Below are positions 7,956 to 16,245 of a stretch of DNA of 64,000 nt, one piece after another; the first letter of the stretch is position 1, and each line of letters begins with the position of its first letter. The DNA comes from Gloeobacter kilaueensis JS1. Its GTDB lineage: Bacteria; Cyanobacteriota; Cyanobacteriia; Gloeobacterales; Gloeobacteraceae. Location of the stretch: positions 620,001-684,000 of the forward strand of contig NC_022600.1 of the NCBI RefSeq assembly GCF_000484535.1. The letters run 5' to 3'. Position numbers and translations under genes: made by a program. The notes under the pieces were generated by a model. That model saw nothing but the letters and a program-made list of their open reading frames with translations, had not been told where the DNA came from and made no database searches.

Positions 7956-9131
7956 ATGCGTCCTCTGTTTGCCGGTGTGGTCTGGTGGTTCATCGGCCTG
8001 GTCTGGGCCGGGGCTGTCCAGGCTACACCTTATTTGCCTGCAAGCGACAATCAGGTGCTCGAACGGCTGCGCACCCGGCCCGCCGATCCGGCAGCGCGCG
8101 AACTGAGGGCACTGCGCAATCGACTGGCCCAAAAGCCCCGCGATCTGCAACTGGCTACAGGTCTGGCGAAGCGCTACATCGAGCAGGGCCGCCTCGAAGC
8201 GGACCCGCGCTACAACGGCTACGCCCAGGCGGCCCTCGCCCCCTGGTGGAACGCTCCCCATCCCCAGCCGCCGGTGCTTGTTCTGCGCGCCACCCTCCGC
8301 CAGAGCAACCACGACTTTGACGGTGCCGTGGCCGATCTGGAACAGGCCCGGAAAGTTGCCCCCGCCGATCCCCAGGTCTGGGTGACGCTGGCGCTGGTGC
8401 GGCAGGTGCGCGGCGAATATGCCGAGGCCAAGCGCGATTGCCTGCCGCTGCTGCACCTTTCGACGGAACTGGTCGCCATTACCTGCCTGGGTAGCGTGGC
8501 GAGCCTGAACGGCCAGGCCGCCGAAAGTTTTGCCCTGCTGGAGCGGGTGCTCGCCAGAAGCAGCACCGCCAGCGCGGCTGAAAAACTCTGGGCCCAGACG
8601 GTGCTGGCAGAAATGGCCGTGCGGCTCCGCCACCCTGGGCTGGCCGCGCCGCTTTTTAAGCGCGCCCTTGCCACTGGGCCCGACAGCTACCTGCTCGCTG
8701 CCTACGCAGATTTTCTGCTCGACGAGAATCGCCCCCAGGAGGCGATCGCTCTGCTTAAAGACCACACGCGGGTCGATGCGCTGCTGTTGCGCCTGGCGAT
8801 TGCCGAGGCGGCGGTGGGGGCACCGGAGGCGGCCAACCACCGCCAGGCGCTCGCTGCCCGCTTCGCCGCTGCCCGCCTGCGGGGGGATACCGTTCACCGA
8901 CGGGAGGAGGCCCGTTTTGCCCTGGAACTGGAGCGCCAGCCCGCCCAGGCTCTCGCCCTCGCCCTGGCTAACTGGCAGGTGCAGCGCGAACCGGCGGATG
9001 CCCGCGTATTGCTCGCTGCTGCCCTCGCCGCCCAGGACCGCGAAGCCGCCCGGCCTGTACAGGCGTGGCTGCGCCGCAACCACCTGGAAGATGCGCGCCT
9101 TGCGGCACTCGATAGACAACTGGGCCGCTGA
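7956..9131 (+). CDS. Periplasmic TPR-repeat protein
   Basis: Protein of 391 aa with a signal peptide (FAGVVWWFIGLVWAGAVQA) followed by helical repeats. TPR-like pairs are visible at DFDGAVADLEQARKVAP, LAAPLFKRALATGP and ENRPQEAIALLKDH. It begins 4 bp after the DUF4331 stop and ends 13 bp before the HupE-like start, so the three are translationally linked. It is probably a periplasmic scaffold; the partner is unknown. Confidence 0.8.
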   Translation: MRPLFAGVVWWFIGLVWAGAVQATPYLPASDNQVLERLRTRPADPAARELRALRNRLAQKPRDLQLATGLAKRYIEQGRLEADPRYNGYAQAALAPWWNAPHPQPPVLVLRATLRQSNHDFDGAVADLEQARKVAPADPQVWVTLALVRQVRGEYAEAKRDCLPLLHLSTELVAITCLGSVASLNGQAAESFALLERVLARSSTASAAEKLWAQTVLAEMAVRLRHPGLAAPLFKRALATGPDSYLLAAYADFLLDENRPQEAIALLKDHTRVDALLLRLAIAEAAVGAPEAANHRQALAARFAAARLRGDTVHRREEARFALELERQPAQALALALANWQVQREPADARVLLAAALAAQDREAARPVQAWLRRNHLEDARLAALDRQLGR

Positions 9132-9144
9132 GGAGGTCGCCAGC

Positions 9145-10284
9145 GTGAAAAGGTTCGTACTGCTTTTTCTTTGGGCCATTGCTCTGGTGGGGATTGTTCC
9201 GGCCCTGCCCGCCACCGCCCACAAGCCCAGCGACAGCTATCTGAGTATGAATATCGAGCGGGCGCACATCGGCGGGCAGTGGGACATCGCCCTGCGGGAC
9301 CTCGACTATGGGATCGGGCTCGATGACAACGACGACGGAGCAATCACCTGGGGTGAACTGCGCGCTCGGCGCAGGGCGATCGAAGCCTATGCGCTTTCTC
9401 GACTGCAGGTGCGCGCCGATGGGAAAGCGTGTCCGCTCCAGCCTGTGAACCTCCTGGTAGATAACCACACCGACGGCACCTACGCGGTGCTGCGCTTCGC
9501 AGGCAACTGCCCCAGACCGGTCACGGCGGTCGAATTAAAGTATCAGCTCTTTTTTGACCTCGATCCCCAGCACCGGGGATTACTGAACCTGCGGACCGGC
9601 GGCCAGACCCAGACAGCGATCTTCAGCCCTGCCCAGGCCAGCCAGCGGCTCACCCTCACCTCTCACCCAATCGCCCAATTTCTCGATTTCGTCCGCGAGG
9701 GCGTCTGGCACATCTGGCTGGGCTACGACCACATTCTCTTTTTGCTGACGCTTTTGTTGCCGGCGGTGCTCACCCGCAAGGGCGGGCACTGGCAGGGAGC
9801 CAGTAGCCTGCGCCAGATCTTTGCAAACGTTCTGAAAGTCGTCACCGCCTTTACCCTCGCCCACTCGCTCACCCTCAGCCTCGCCACCCTAGGAGTGGTG
9901 CAACTGCCGTCCCGGCTGGTCGAATCGGCGATCGCCATCTCGGTCGTCTTCGCTGCCCTCAACAACCTCTATCCACTTGTGCAGCGCCGCCGCTGGCTGA
10001 TTGCCTTTTGTTTTGGCCTGATTCACGGCTTTGGCTTTGCAGGCGTGCTGGCGGATCTGGGCCTGCCCAGAGCAGCGCTGCTGCTCGCTCTGGTCGGTTT
10101 TAACCTCGGAGTGGAAGCCGGGCAGATGGCGATCGTCGCTGCGTTCTTGCCGGTCGCTTTTGTGCTGCGCGATTCCTGGCTTTACCGCCGCCTCACCTTC
10201 GCCGGTGGTTCCGCCTTGATCGCGGCGATCGCCTGTATCTGGTTTGCAGAAAGACTGTTTGACTTTAAGGTGCTCGCTTTTTAG
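9145..10284 (+). CDS. HupE/UreJ-type membrane protein with periplasmic EF-hand-containing domain
   Basis: The GTG at 9145 follows a full AGGAGGT ribosome-binding site (9131-9137), giving 379 aa; the frame is open upstream but overlaps the TPR gene. An N-terminal signal (FVLLFLWAIALVGIVPALPATA) leads to a periplasmic domain with one EF-hand-like loop, DDNDDGAITWGE. The C-terminal half has six or seven membrane helices with the family motif HIWLGYDHILFL and a GLIHGFGFAG helix. HupE/UreJ proteins are linked to nickel or cobalt uptake, but this long two-domain subgroup has no established substrate and no hydrogenase or urease genes are nearby. Confidence 0.8.
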   Translation: MKRFVLLFLWAIALVGIVPALPATAHKPSDSYLSMNIERAHIGGQWDIALRDLDYGIGLDDNDDGAITWGELRARRRAIEAYALSRLQVRADGKACPLQPVNLLVDNHTDGTYAVLRFAGNCPRPVTAVELKYQLFFDLDPQHRGLLNLRTGGQTQTAIFSPAQASQRLTLTSHPIAQFLDFVREGVWHIWLGYDHILFLLTLLLPAVLTRKGGHWQGASSLRQIFANVLKVVTAFTLAHSLTLSLATLGVVQLPSRLVESAIAISVVFAALNNLYPLVQRRRWLIAFCFGLIHGFGFAGVLADLGLPRAALLLALVGFNLGVEAGQMAIVAAFLPVAFVLRDSWLYRRLTFAGGSALIAAIACIWFAERLFDFKVLAF

Positions 10285-10628
10285 GGCGGAGCCTGTGACC
10301 TATTGCCGAGGGTCACAGAACGGTGAGGGGCCGAAAGCTTAGCAGCCCCGACCGGCAGCCGACTCTGCAGCCAGGTGGTGAATCTTTGCCGCCAGCCGGA
10401 CGGAGCTACTGGGGCCTTCTCAGGGACGCGGCAGGCAGTGAGCGACTCGCACTCGGGACAGCGAATATCGGCTCCAGAACAGTCGAGGGGGCCAGGAAAG
10501 CGCGGCAGGTATTTGCCCACCGGATAGCAGACGATTGCGTTATGAAAGCGCAGGCGGATGCCGCAGCAGGGACAGGGGCCAAGGTGGCGATCCTGACAGG
10601 TCTGAACTTCGCGCACAAAGTAAGCCAT
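10281..10628 (-). CDS. Small cysteine-rich (zinc-ribbon-like) protein
   Basis: Open frame of 115 aa with clustered cysteines: CPCC near residue 20, CPEC near residue 60, and further single Cys. The spacing suggests one or two zinc ribbons. The C-terminal tail overlaps the end of the convergent HupE-like gene by 4 bp and is partly encoded by an inverted repeat. The ribosome-binding site is weak. No family recognised; the Cys pattern is the main reason to believe the frame is real. Confidence 0.5.
   Translation of the reverse strand: MAYFVREVQTCQDRHLGPCPCCGIRLRFHNAIVCYPVGKYLPRFPGPLDCSGADIRCPECESLTACRVPEKAPVAPSGWRQRFTTWLQSRLPVGAAKLSAPHRSVTLGNRSQAPP
10293..10318. terminator. Inverted repeat at convergent gene ends
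   Basis: CTGTGACC (10293-10300) and GGTCACAG (10311-10318) form a perfect 8-bp stem with a 10-nt loop just after the HupE-like stop codon. There is no T-run on either strand, so rho-independent termination is not certain; it may end transcription from both sides. Confidence 0.4.
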
Positions 10629-10653
10629 GAGTGTTCGCTAAATAAACAGCTGA

Positions 10654-10685
10654 GAAGCGGAGGAGAGATAAACTTCCTCCGCTTC
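10654..10685 (-). terminator. Terminator-like hairpin after amt
   Basis: GAAGCGGAGGA (10654-10664) pairs perfectly with TCCTCCGCTTC (10675-10685) around a 10-nt loop, 19 bp past the amt stop. On the minus strand it is followed by a modestly T-rich stretch (TGTTTATTTA). It separates amt from the downstream Cys-rich gene. Confidence 0.55.
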
Positions 10686-10703
10686 CGGATAACGAGCGGC
10701 AGT

Positions 10704-12392
10704 CTACTCCTGCTGCTGTTGCTGCTGGGCAATCGCCACCGTGCCGTCCGGGGCGGGGCGCACCGGGGCGGGCAGGCCGCCGCTGAAGGAGGCTTCCGGA
10801 TCCGGGTAGCCCCAGATGCCCATCTCAGGCACATCCAGACCTGCCAGTTCGACATCCGGAGAGACTCTGAGGCCCACCACCGCATCGACGATCTTGAAGA
10901 AGATAAACGATGCGACGCCAACGACTACCGCGATCGTGATCGCGTCGATGAACTGGGCGACGAGCTGACCGCCGTCACCGGCAAGTACCCCCTTGACACG
11001 GCCCTTGACGCCGTTCCAGCCTTCGCCGTAGGTGCCGTCGGCAAAGATGCCCAGAGCGATCAGCCCCCAGGCACCGTTGGCAAAGTGGACAGCGATCGCA
11101 CCGACCGGATCATCGATCTTGAGCTTGCGCTCGATAAATAGACCGGCCACGCAGACCCAGCCGCCGGCTAAGACACCGATGATCGCCGCCTGGGTGGGGT
11201 TGACGAAGGCGCAGGGGGCGGTGATCGCCACCAGGCCCGCCAGGATGCCGTTTACCGAGTAACCGGGATCGGGTTTGCCCTCGAAGATCCACATGTAGAA
11301 CATCGCCGCCACACCGCCGAAGCCGCCCGCGATCATCGTGGTCACCGCCACATCGGAGATGCGCAGGTCGGTGGCTGAGAGGGTCGAACCGGGGTTGAAA
11401 CCGAACCAGCCAAAGTACAGGATGATCGTACCGAGGATAGCCAGGGGCATGTTGTGGCCAGGGATGGCGCGCACTTCGCCGTTCGGTCCGTACTTGCCGA
11501 TGCGCGGTCCGATGGCAATTGCACCGGCGAGGGCGACCGCACCGCCGATCTCATGGACGACGCCGGAACCGGCAAAATCGACCGCGCCGTGGCCGAGGCC
11601 AAATTTGACCCCCATGTCCGCGAGCCAGCCACCGCCCCAGACCCAGTTGCCGACCAGCGGATAGATGAACATACTCACCCAGAGGCCCATCAACAAGAAG
11701 CCTTTCCAGGTGATCCGCTCGGAAGTCGAGCCGGTCGGGATCGTGGCGGCGGTGTCCATAAAGACCATCTGGAACAAAAACAGCGCCAGAATCGAGACAT
11801 CGTAGAAGTCGCCGCTCAGAAAGAAGCCCTTGGTGCCGATGATGTCGAAGCCCCCGATCGACAGTTCACCCGAGGCCCACGACAGCGCCGAAGTGTCCCC
11901 CAGCGTCGGCGTCGAACCGAAGCCGCCGAACATGAAGGCGAAACCACAGATGTACCAGCCGACCACGCCGACGCAGAAGACCATCATGTTCATCGTCATC
12001 GTGTGAGCGGCGTTCTTGGCGCGGCAGAAGCCCGTCTCCACCAGGGCAAAACCGGCCTGCATGAAGAAGACCAGAAAACCCGTCACCAGCGTCCAGGTCA
12101 TGTTGATCCCGGCGCGCTCGTTGACGTGCAGCTTATAAAGTTCACTGAAGGCGTTTTTAACTGCCGGATCTTTGACATCCTTGAGGGTGTCGTCGATCTT
12201 GAGCGGGTTGGCGACACCGTTGGCGAAGGCGCTCGTCTCTCCGGTCGGATCGCCGGTTGGGGCTGCCGCCGGAGCCGGTGCCTGGGCAAAAGCCTCCTGC
12301 ACCGAAGTGATCGTGCCTGCGCCTAAAAGCAGGAGCAAGGCAAACAGAAACCCGAGTAGTGGGTTCCCCTGACATCGTTTTTTTGGATTCAT
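10704..12392 (-). CDS. amt: Ammonium transporter (Amt family)
   Basis: Membrane protein of 562 aa that conducts ammonium/ammonia as a trimer and is normally gated by P-II. A cleavable signal-like segment (LLGFLFALLLLLGAGTITSV) is followed by an extra ~60-residue extracytoplasmic stretch before the first core helix. Family motifs are clear: FMQAGFALVETGFCRAKN, GSGVVHEIGGAVAL, FGWFGFNPGSTL and DDPVGAIAVHFANGAWG, the last with the pore histidine. The length exceeds the usual 400-450 aa because of the N-terminal insert and a C-tail ending in consecutive Gln residues. It lies 18 bp after a small membrane-protein gene preceded by an NtcA box; the P-II gene is 4 kb away. Confidence 0.95.
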   Translation of the reverse strand: MNPKKRCQGNPLLGFLFALLLLLGAGTITSVQEAFAQAPAPAAAPTGDPTGETSAFANGVANPLKIDDTLKDVKDPAVKNAFSELYKLHVNERAGINMTWTLVTGFLVFFMQAGFALVETGFCRAKNAAHTMTMNMMVFCVGVVGWYICGFAFMFGGFGSTPTLGDTSALSWASGELSIGGFDIIGTKGFFLSGDFYDVSILALFLFQMVFMDTAATIPTGSTSERITWKGFLLMGLWVSMFIYPLVGNWVWGGGWLADMGVKFGLGHGAVDFAGSGVVHEIGGAVALAGAIAIGPRIGKYGPNGEVRAIPGHNMPLAILGTIILYFGWFGFNPGSTLSATDLRISDVAVTTMIAGGFGGVAAMFYMWIFEGKPDPGYSVNGILAGLVAITAPCAFVNPTQAAIIGVLAGGWVCVAGLFIERKLKIDDPVGAIAVHFANGAWGLIALGIFADGTYGEGWNGVKGRVKGVLAGDGGQLVAQFIDAITIAVVVGVASFIFFKIVDAVVGLRVSPDVELAGLDVPEMGIWGYPDPEASFSGGLPAPVRPAPDGTVAIAQQQQQQE

Positions 12393-12410
12393 AAGTTTCA
12401 GTCCCCTCCC

Positions 12411-12869
12411 TCACTTGGGAAGCCCGGTATCCACTTGATTTTTGCCACCGAATCCTTGCGCTTTCCCCAGGCGCGAAACAGTAGCTGTCCACTCACTATT
12501 CGATGGGCGTCGCCTGTTGCGATGGACTGGTTTTTGGGTACCCTCGGGGCGGGTAAAAAAAGCCCGCAGGGCAGCCCCAAAATCCAGGTTCGACCAGTCA
12601 AAGCGCGCATCTTCTTTTAGCACCTCCCGGCTGACGCGCCAGAGCCTCGGCACGTTGCGCCCGCAGACATAGACCAGCAGCAACCCCGGCAGAAACATCG
12701 GGGCCGATAGCCCCAGAATATGCAGCCGCGCTTTGCTGATAATGCCTTCGATCAGCCAGAGCAAACCCACACCACCACTCAGGACAATCAGCAGCCCAAG
12801 TGCAAAAACGATCAGTACGCGCTGAGTTCGTGATAGTTGCAACTGGACACTCCAAACGCAGCAGGGCAA
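12411..12869 (-). CDS. Small membrane protein upstream of amt
   Basis: Frame of 152 aa with two strong hydrophobic segments (VLIVFALGLLIVLSGGVGLLWLI and ILGLSAPMFLPGLLLVYV) and a basic cytoplasmic tail. Only TTG starts are available near the N-terminus, which lowers confidence in the exact 5' end. The short gap to amt suggests cotranscription. I do not recognise the family. Confidence 0.5.
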   Translation of the reverse strand: MPCCVWSVQLQLSRTQRVLIVFALGLLIVLSGGVGLLWLIEGIISKARLHILGLSAPMFLPGLLLVYVCGRNVPRLWRVSREVLKEDARFDWSNLDFGAALRAFFTRPEGTQKPVHRNRRRPSNSEWTATVSRLGKAQGFGGKNQVDTGLPK

Positions 12870-12933
12870 GATGCTAACGCCACCGTTGCCTGCGGATCAT
12901 GCCCAAGTAAAACAACCAGCCCAAAGAGCGAGT

Positions 12934-12947
12934 GTATAAAGCACTAC
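12934..12947 (-). promoter_or_regulatory. Perfect NtcA box upstream of the amt locus
   Basis: GTATAAAGCACTAC fits GTA-N8-TAC exactly. On the minus strand it is followed after 22 nt by TTTACT, a partial -10, about 65 bp ahead of the small membrane-protein/amt pair. Amt genes are classic NtcA targets in cyanobacteria, which makes the site credible although the -10 is weak. Confidence 0.55.
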
Positions 12948-13040
12948 ATTCAGGCCCAAGATTGCAGCAAATTGTACGGAAGCTCACAAAAAATTGGGCG
13001 CGGGCCCCGTGGACCGCGCCCGAGCGATGAACCGTTTGGC

Positions 13041-13136
13041 TTAGACCTGGCGGCCCCGGAACCACCAGATGGCGATCACCGCCGGACCAGCCAGCATGAT
13101 CACTACGAGCAGAGCGAGGCTGATAAGCGTGTTCAT
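13041..13136 (-). CDS. psb30: Photosystem II protein Psb30 (Ycf12)
   Basis: A 31-aa frame with ATG at 13134-13136, preceded on the minus strand by a full GGAGGT five nt from the start. The peptide is a single hydrophobic helix with the block AGPAVIAIWWFRGR. This aligns with the GP-x-VIA-x3-F/A-R-x-G C-terminal pattern of plastid Ycf12, and the length is right for that family. Psb30 is a one-helix subunit at the periphery of the PSII core. The start and RBS are seen directly; the family call rests on remembered Ycf12 sequences. Confidence 0.7.
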   Translation of the reverse strand: MNTLISLALLVVIMLAGPAVIAIWWFRGRQV

Positions 13137-13257
13137 GAACGACCTCCGGACCAACCAACTGCGAAAGATGACCTTATTTTAAGCGGGATCAGCGACGCCG
13201 AATCGGCTTTTCTTCTCTACTACCATAGGAATTGCAGGCTTACATCAGAGAACGTGC

Positions 13258-16224
13258 GTGCTTACCGTCGATCCGATCGAATCTGAGACCCAGCGCATAG
13301 GCCGCTCGCTGCTTTCGGCCACCCAGCAGAGCCGTTTTTCTTTTTTCGACCGTTCCTTCTGGGATGAAAAGCTCCTGGAGTGGGCGATGGCCGACGACGA
13401 GTTGCGCGTGCAGCTGTTTCGCTTTATCGACTGTCTGCCGGCGCTGCACACCAGCCGCGAGGTGGCCGCCCACCTGCAGGAGTACCTCGGGGCGGTCAAG
13501 CTGCCGGGGCCCCTCGCCAAGGCCCTCGATTTTGCCGAGCCCGATTCGCCGATGGCCGCCGCTGCTACCCTCGGCCTGCGCCAGGGCATCGGCCAGATGG
13601 CCCGCCGCTTTATCGCGGGCGACAACCTCAAAAGCGCCGTCAAGACGATCGAGCGCTTGCGCTCGCAGAACATGGCCGTCTCGATCGATCTATTGGGCGA
13701 GGCGGTGGTCTCGGAGGCAGAAGCAGAAATTTACCAGCAGCGCTATCTGGAACTGTTGAGCGATATGCACGCCGCCCAGGCGCGCTGGCCCCTTATCGAT
13801 CAGATCGACCGGGCGGAGGGCGAAACCCTGCCCCGCATCCACTGTGCCCTCAAGCTCACCTCGCTCTACAGCCAGTTCGACGCCATCGACCCAGTAACGA
13901 CCAGCCGCAACGTCAAGGCCCGCCTGCGGCCCATCCTGCTCAAAGCCCGTGAGCTGGGGGCTTTTGTCCATATCGACATGGAGCAGTCCCAGCACAAGGA
14001 TCTGATCCTGGCGATCTTCAAAGAGATCTTGCTCGAACCTGAGCTGCGCGACTGGACCGACACCGGCATCTGTTTGCAGGCGTACCTGCGCTCCGCCGAC
14101 CGCGACGCGGCGGAGGTGATCGACTGGGCCCAGGAGCGCCGCTTTCCAGTAACGGTGCGGCTGGTCAAAGGCGCTTACTGGGACGCCGAGGTGATCCGCT
14201 CCGCCCAGCAGCGCTGGCCCCTGCCGGTCTTTACCCACAAGGCGGACACCGACGCCCAGTACGAGAGGGTGCTGCGCACGCTCATCGAGAACCACCGGAT
14301 CGTGCATACGGCGGTGGGCAGCCACAACGCCCGCACCGTGGCCCTCGCCATTGCCCTTTCGCGCAGCCTGCGGGTGCCGCGCCGCGCCTTCGAGGTCCAG
14401 ATGCTCTACGGCATGGCCGACGCCCTCAAAGTCGGTGTCGTCCAGCAGGGCGAGCGTCTCAGGGTCTACGCGCCCTACGGCGAGCTGTTGCCGGGGATGG
14501 CCTACCTGATTCGGCGGCTCCTCGAAAATACCGCCAACACGTCTTTTTTGCGCCAGAGCGTGCGTCCCGACAGCGACACATCCCGGTTGCTCGCCGCTCC
14601 CAGTGCGAGCGGTGAGGCAGCCCCCAGCCTGACCAGCGGTCCCTTTCAAAACGTCCCGGACCGCGACTTTACGATCGGCTCCGAGCGCGAGAAGCTCAGT
14701 ACCGCCCTCGCCCAGGTGCGATCCCAGTTCGGTCAGACCTTCTGGCCGGTGGTGGGCGGCCAGGCGCGAACAGGGGTGCCCACCGCTCCCAGCACCGATC
14801 CGGCGGCACCGGGGACGATCCTCGCTCTGGTCGGCCACGCCGGGGTGGATCTGGCCGAAGCGGCCGTTCAGGCGGCTGAGGCGGCCTTCAAAAGCTGGTA
14901 TAAGACCAGTGCTGCAGGGCGGGCGGCTCTTTTGGAGCGGGTGGCTGAGCTGATGGCAGCGCAGCGCTCCACCCTCACCGCCTGGATCGTCTATGAGACG
15001 GGTAAAGCCTGGCGCGAGGCGGACGCCGATGTCTCCGAGGCGATCGACTTTTGCCGCTACTACGGCGAGCAGATGTTGCGGCTGGAAGCGACAGCCCAGC
15101 GCCGCGACCTGCCGGGAGAGACGAATGCCTACTACTACCGGGGCCGGGGGGTGGCCGTCGTCATCGCGCCCTGGAACTTTCCCCTCGCTATTCTCACCGG
15201 CATGACCGCCGCTGCCCTCGTTACCGGCAATGCGGTGATCATGAAACCCGCCGAGCAATCCTCGATCATCGCTGCCCAGCTGATGCGCCTCTTCGAGCAG
15301 GCCGGTTTTCCAGCGGGGGTGGTCAACTATCTGCCCGGCAAGGGTTCAACCATCGGCGCTTATCTGGTGCAGCACCCGAGAGTCCATCTCATCGCCTTTA
15401 CCGGTTCGCTCGAAGTCGGCCAGCGCATCCTTACTGAGGCGAGCATCGTCCGCCCTGGCCAGCGGCACCTCAAGCGGGTGATTGCCGAGCTGGGCGGCAA
15501 AAACGCGATTATTATCGACAGCGACGCCGACCTCGATCAGGCGGTGCTGGGGGTCGTGCAGTCGGCTTTTGGCTACAGCGGCCAGAAGTGCTCCGCCTGT
15601 TCGCGGCTCATCGTGATCGAGAGCATCCACGACGCTTTTATCGAGCGGCTGGTGGAGGCCACCCGTTCGCTGCGCATCGGCCACCCCAAAGAACCTGGCA
15701 ATTATACCGGCCCTGTGATTGGCCGCGACGCCTACGAGCGGATCAACGCCACAATCGAGGCGGCAGCGCGGCAGCACCGCCTGGTCTACCGGGGGGATGT
15801 CTCAGAGCTTCAAGACGGATACTTTATCGGGCCGACGATCTTCGCCGACGTCGAGCCGGAGGCGGCCCTCGCCCAGGAAGAGATCTTTGGGCCGGTACTC
15901 GCCGTGATCAAGGCGCGCAACTTCGATCGCGCCCTTGAGATTGCCAACGGCACAAATTTTGCGCTGACGGGCGGCCTGTTCTCCCGCAGCCCCCGGCATA
16001 TCGTCGAGGCACAACAGCGCTTCGAGTGCGGCAACCTCTATATCAACCGCAAGATCACAGCGGCCCTGGTGGACCGACAACCCTTCGGCGGCTTCCGGCT
16101 TTCGGGCATCGGCTCTAAAGCCGGTGGTCCCGATTATCTGCTGCAGTTTCTTGAACCGGTGACGGTGAGCGAAAACATTCAGCGCCAGGGCTTTGCTCCG
16201 CTGCCTGGAGAGCTGGAGACCTGA
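13258..16224 (+). CDS. putA: Bifunctional proline dehydrogenase / 1-pyrroline-5-carboxylate dehydrogenase
   Basis: Protein of 988 aa that converts proline to glutamate through P5C. The N-terminal half is the FAD-dependent PRODH barrel, with RLVKGAYWDAEV and the TAVGSHNARTVALA region. The C-terminal half is an aldehyde dehydrogenase with APWNFPLAI, general-base E744 (AELGG) and catalytic C778 (SGQKCSACSR). No N-terminal DNA-binding ribbon-helix-helix is present, so it is a catalytic-only PutA. The GTG at 13258 is the first usable start; the 5' end could shift by a few codons. Confidence 0.93.
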   Translation: MLTVDPIESETQRIGRSLLSATQQSRFSFFDRSFWDEKLLEWAMADDELRVQLFRFIDCLPALHTSREVAAHLQEYLGAVKLPGPLAKALDFAEPDSPMAAAATLGLRQGIGQMARRFIAGDNLKSAVKTIERLRSQNMAVSIDLLGEAVVSEAEAEIYQQRYLELLSDMHAAQARWPLIDQIDRAEGETLPRIHCALKLTSLYSQFDAIDPVTTSRNVKARLRPILLKARELGAFVHIDMEQSQHKDLILAIFKEILLEPELRDWTDTGICLQAYLRSADRDAAEVIDWAQERRFPVTVRLVKGAYWDAEVIRSAQQRWPLPVFTHKADTDAQYERVLRTLIENHRIVHTAVGSHNARTVALAIALSRSLRVPRRAFEVQMLYGMADALKVGVVQQGERLRVYAPYGELLPGMAYLIRRLLENTANTSFLRQSVRPDSDTSRLLAAPSASGEAAPSLTSGPFQNVPDRDFTIGSEREKLSTALAQVRSQFGQTFWPVVGGQARTGVPTAPSTDPAAPGTILALVGHAGVDLAEAAVQAAEAAFKSWYKTSAAGRAALLERVAELMAAQRSTLTAWIVYETGKAWREADADVSEAIDFCRYYGEQMLRLEATAQRRDLPGETNAYYYRGRGVAVVIAPWNFPLAILTGMTAAALVTGNAVIMKPAEQSSIIAAQLMRLFEQAGFPAGVVNYLPGKGSTIGAYLVQHPRVHLIAFTGSLEVGQRILTEASIVRPGQRHLKRVIAELGGKNAIIIDSDADLDQAVLGVVQSAFGYSGQKCSACSRLIVIESIHDAFIERLVEATRSLRIGHPKEPGNYTGPVIGRDAYERINATIEAAARQHRLVYRGDVSELQDGYFIGPTIFADVEPEAALAQEEIFGPVLAVIKARNFDRALEIANGTNFALTGGLFSRSPRHIVEAQQRFECGNLYINRKITAALVDRQPFGGFRLSGIGSKAGGPDYLLQFLEPVTVSENIQRQGFAPLPGELET

Positions 16225-16245
16225 CTCCCCGGCTTCTTCTTAAGA

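Noticed and set aside
13690..15258. 522-aa minus-strand frame inside putA
   Set aside because: Shadow of a high-GC gene; the plus-strand product has complete catalytic motifs and this frame resembles nothing.
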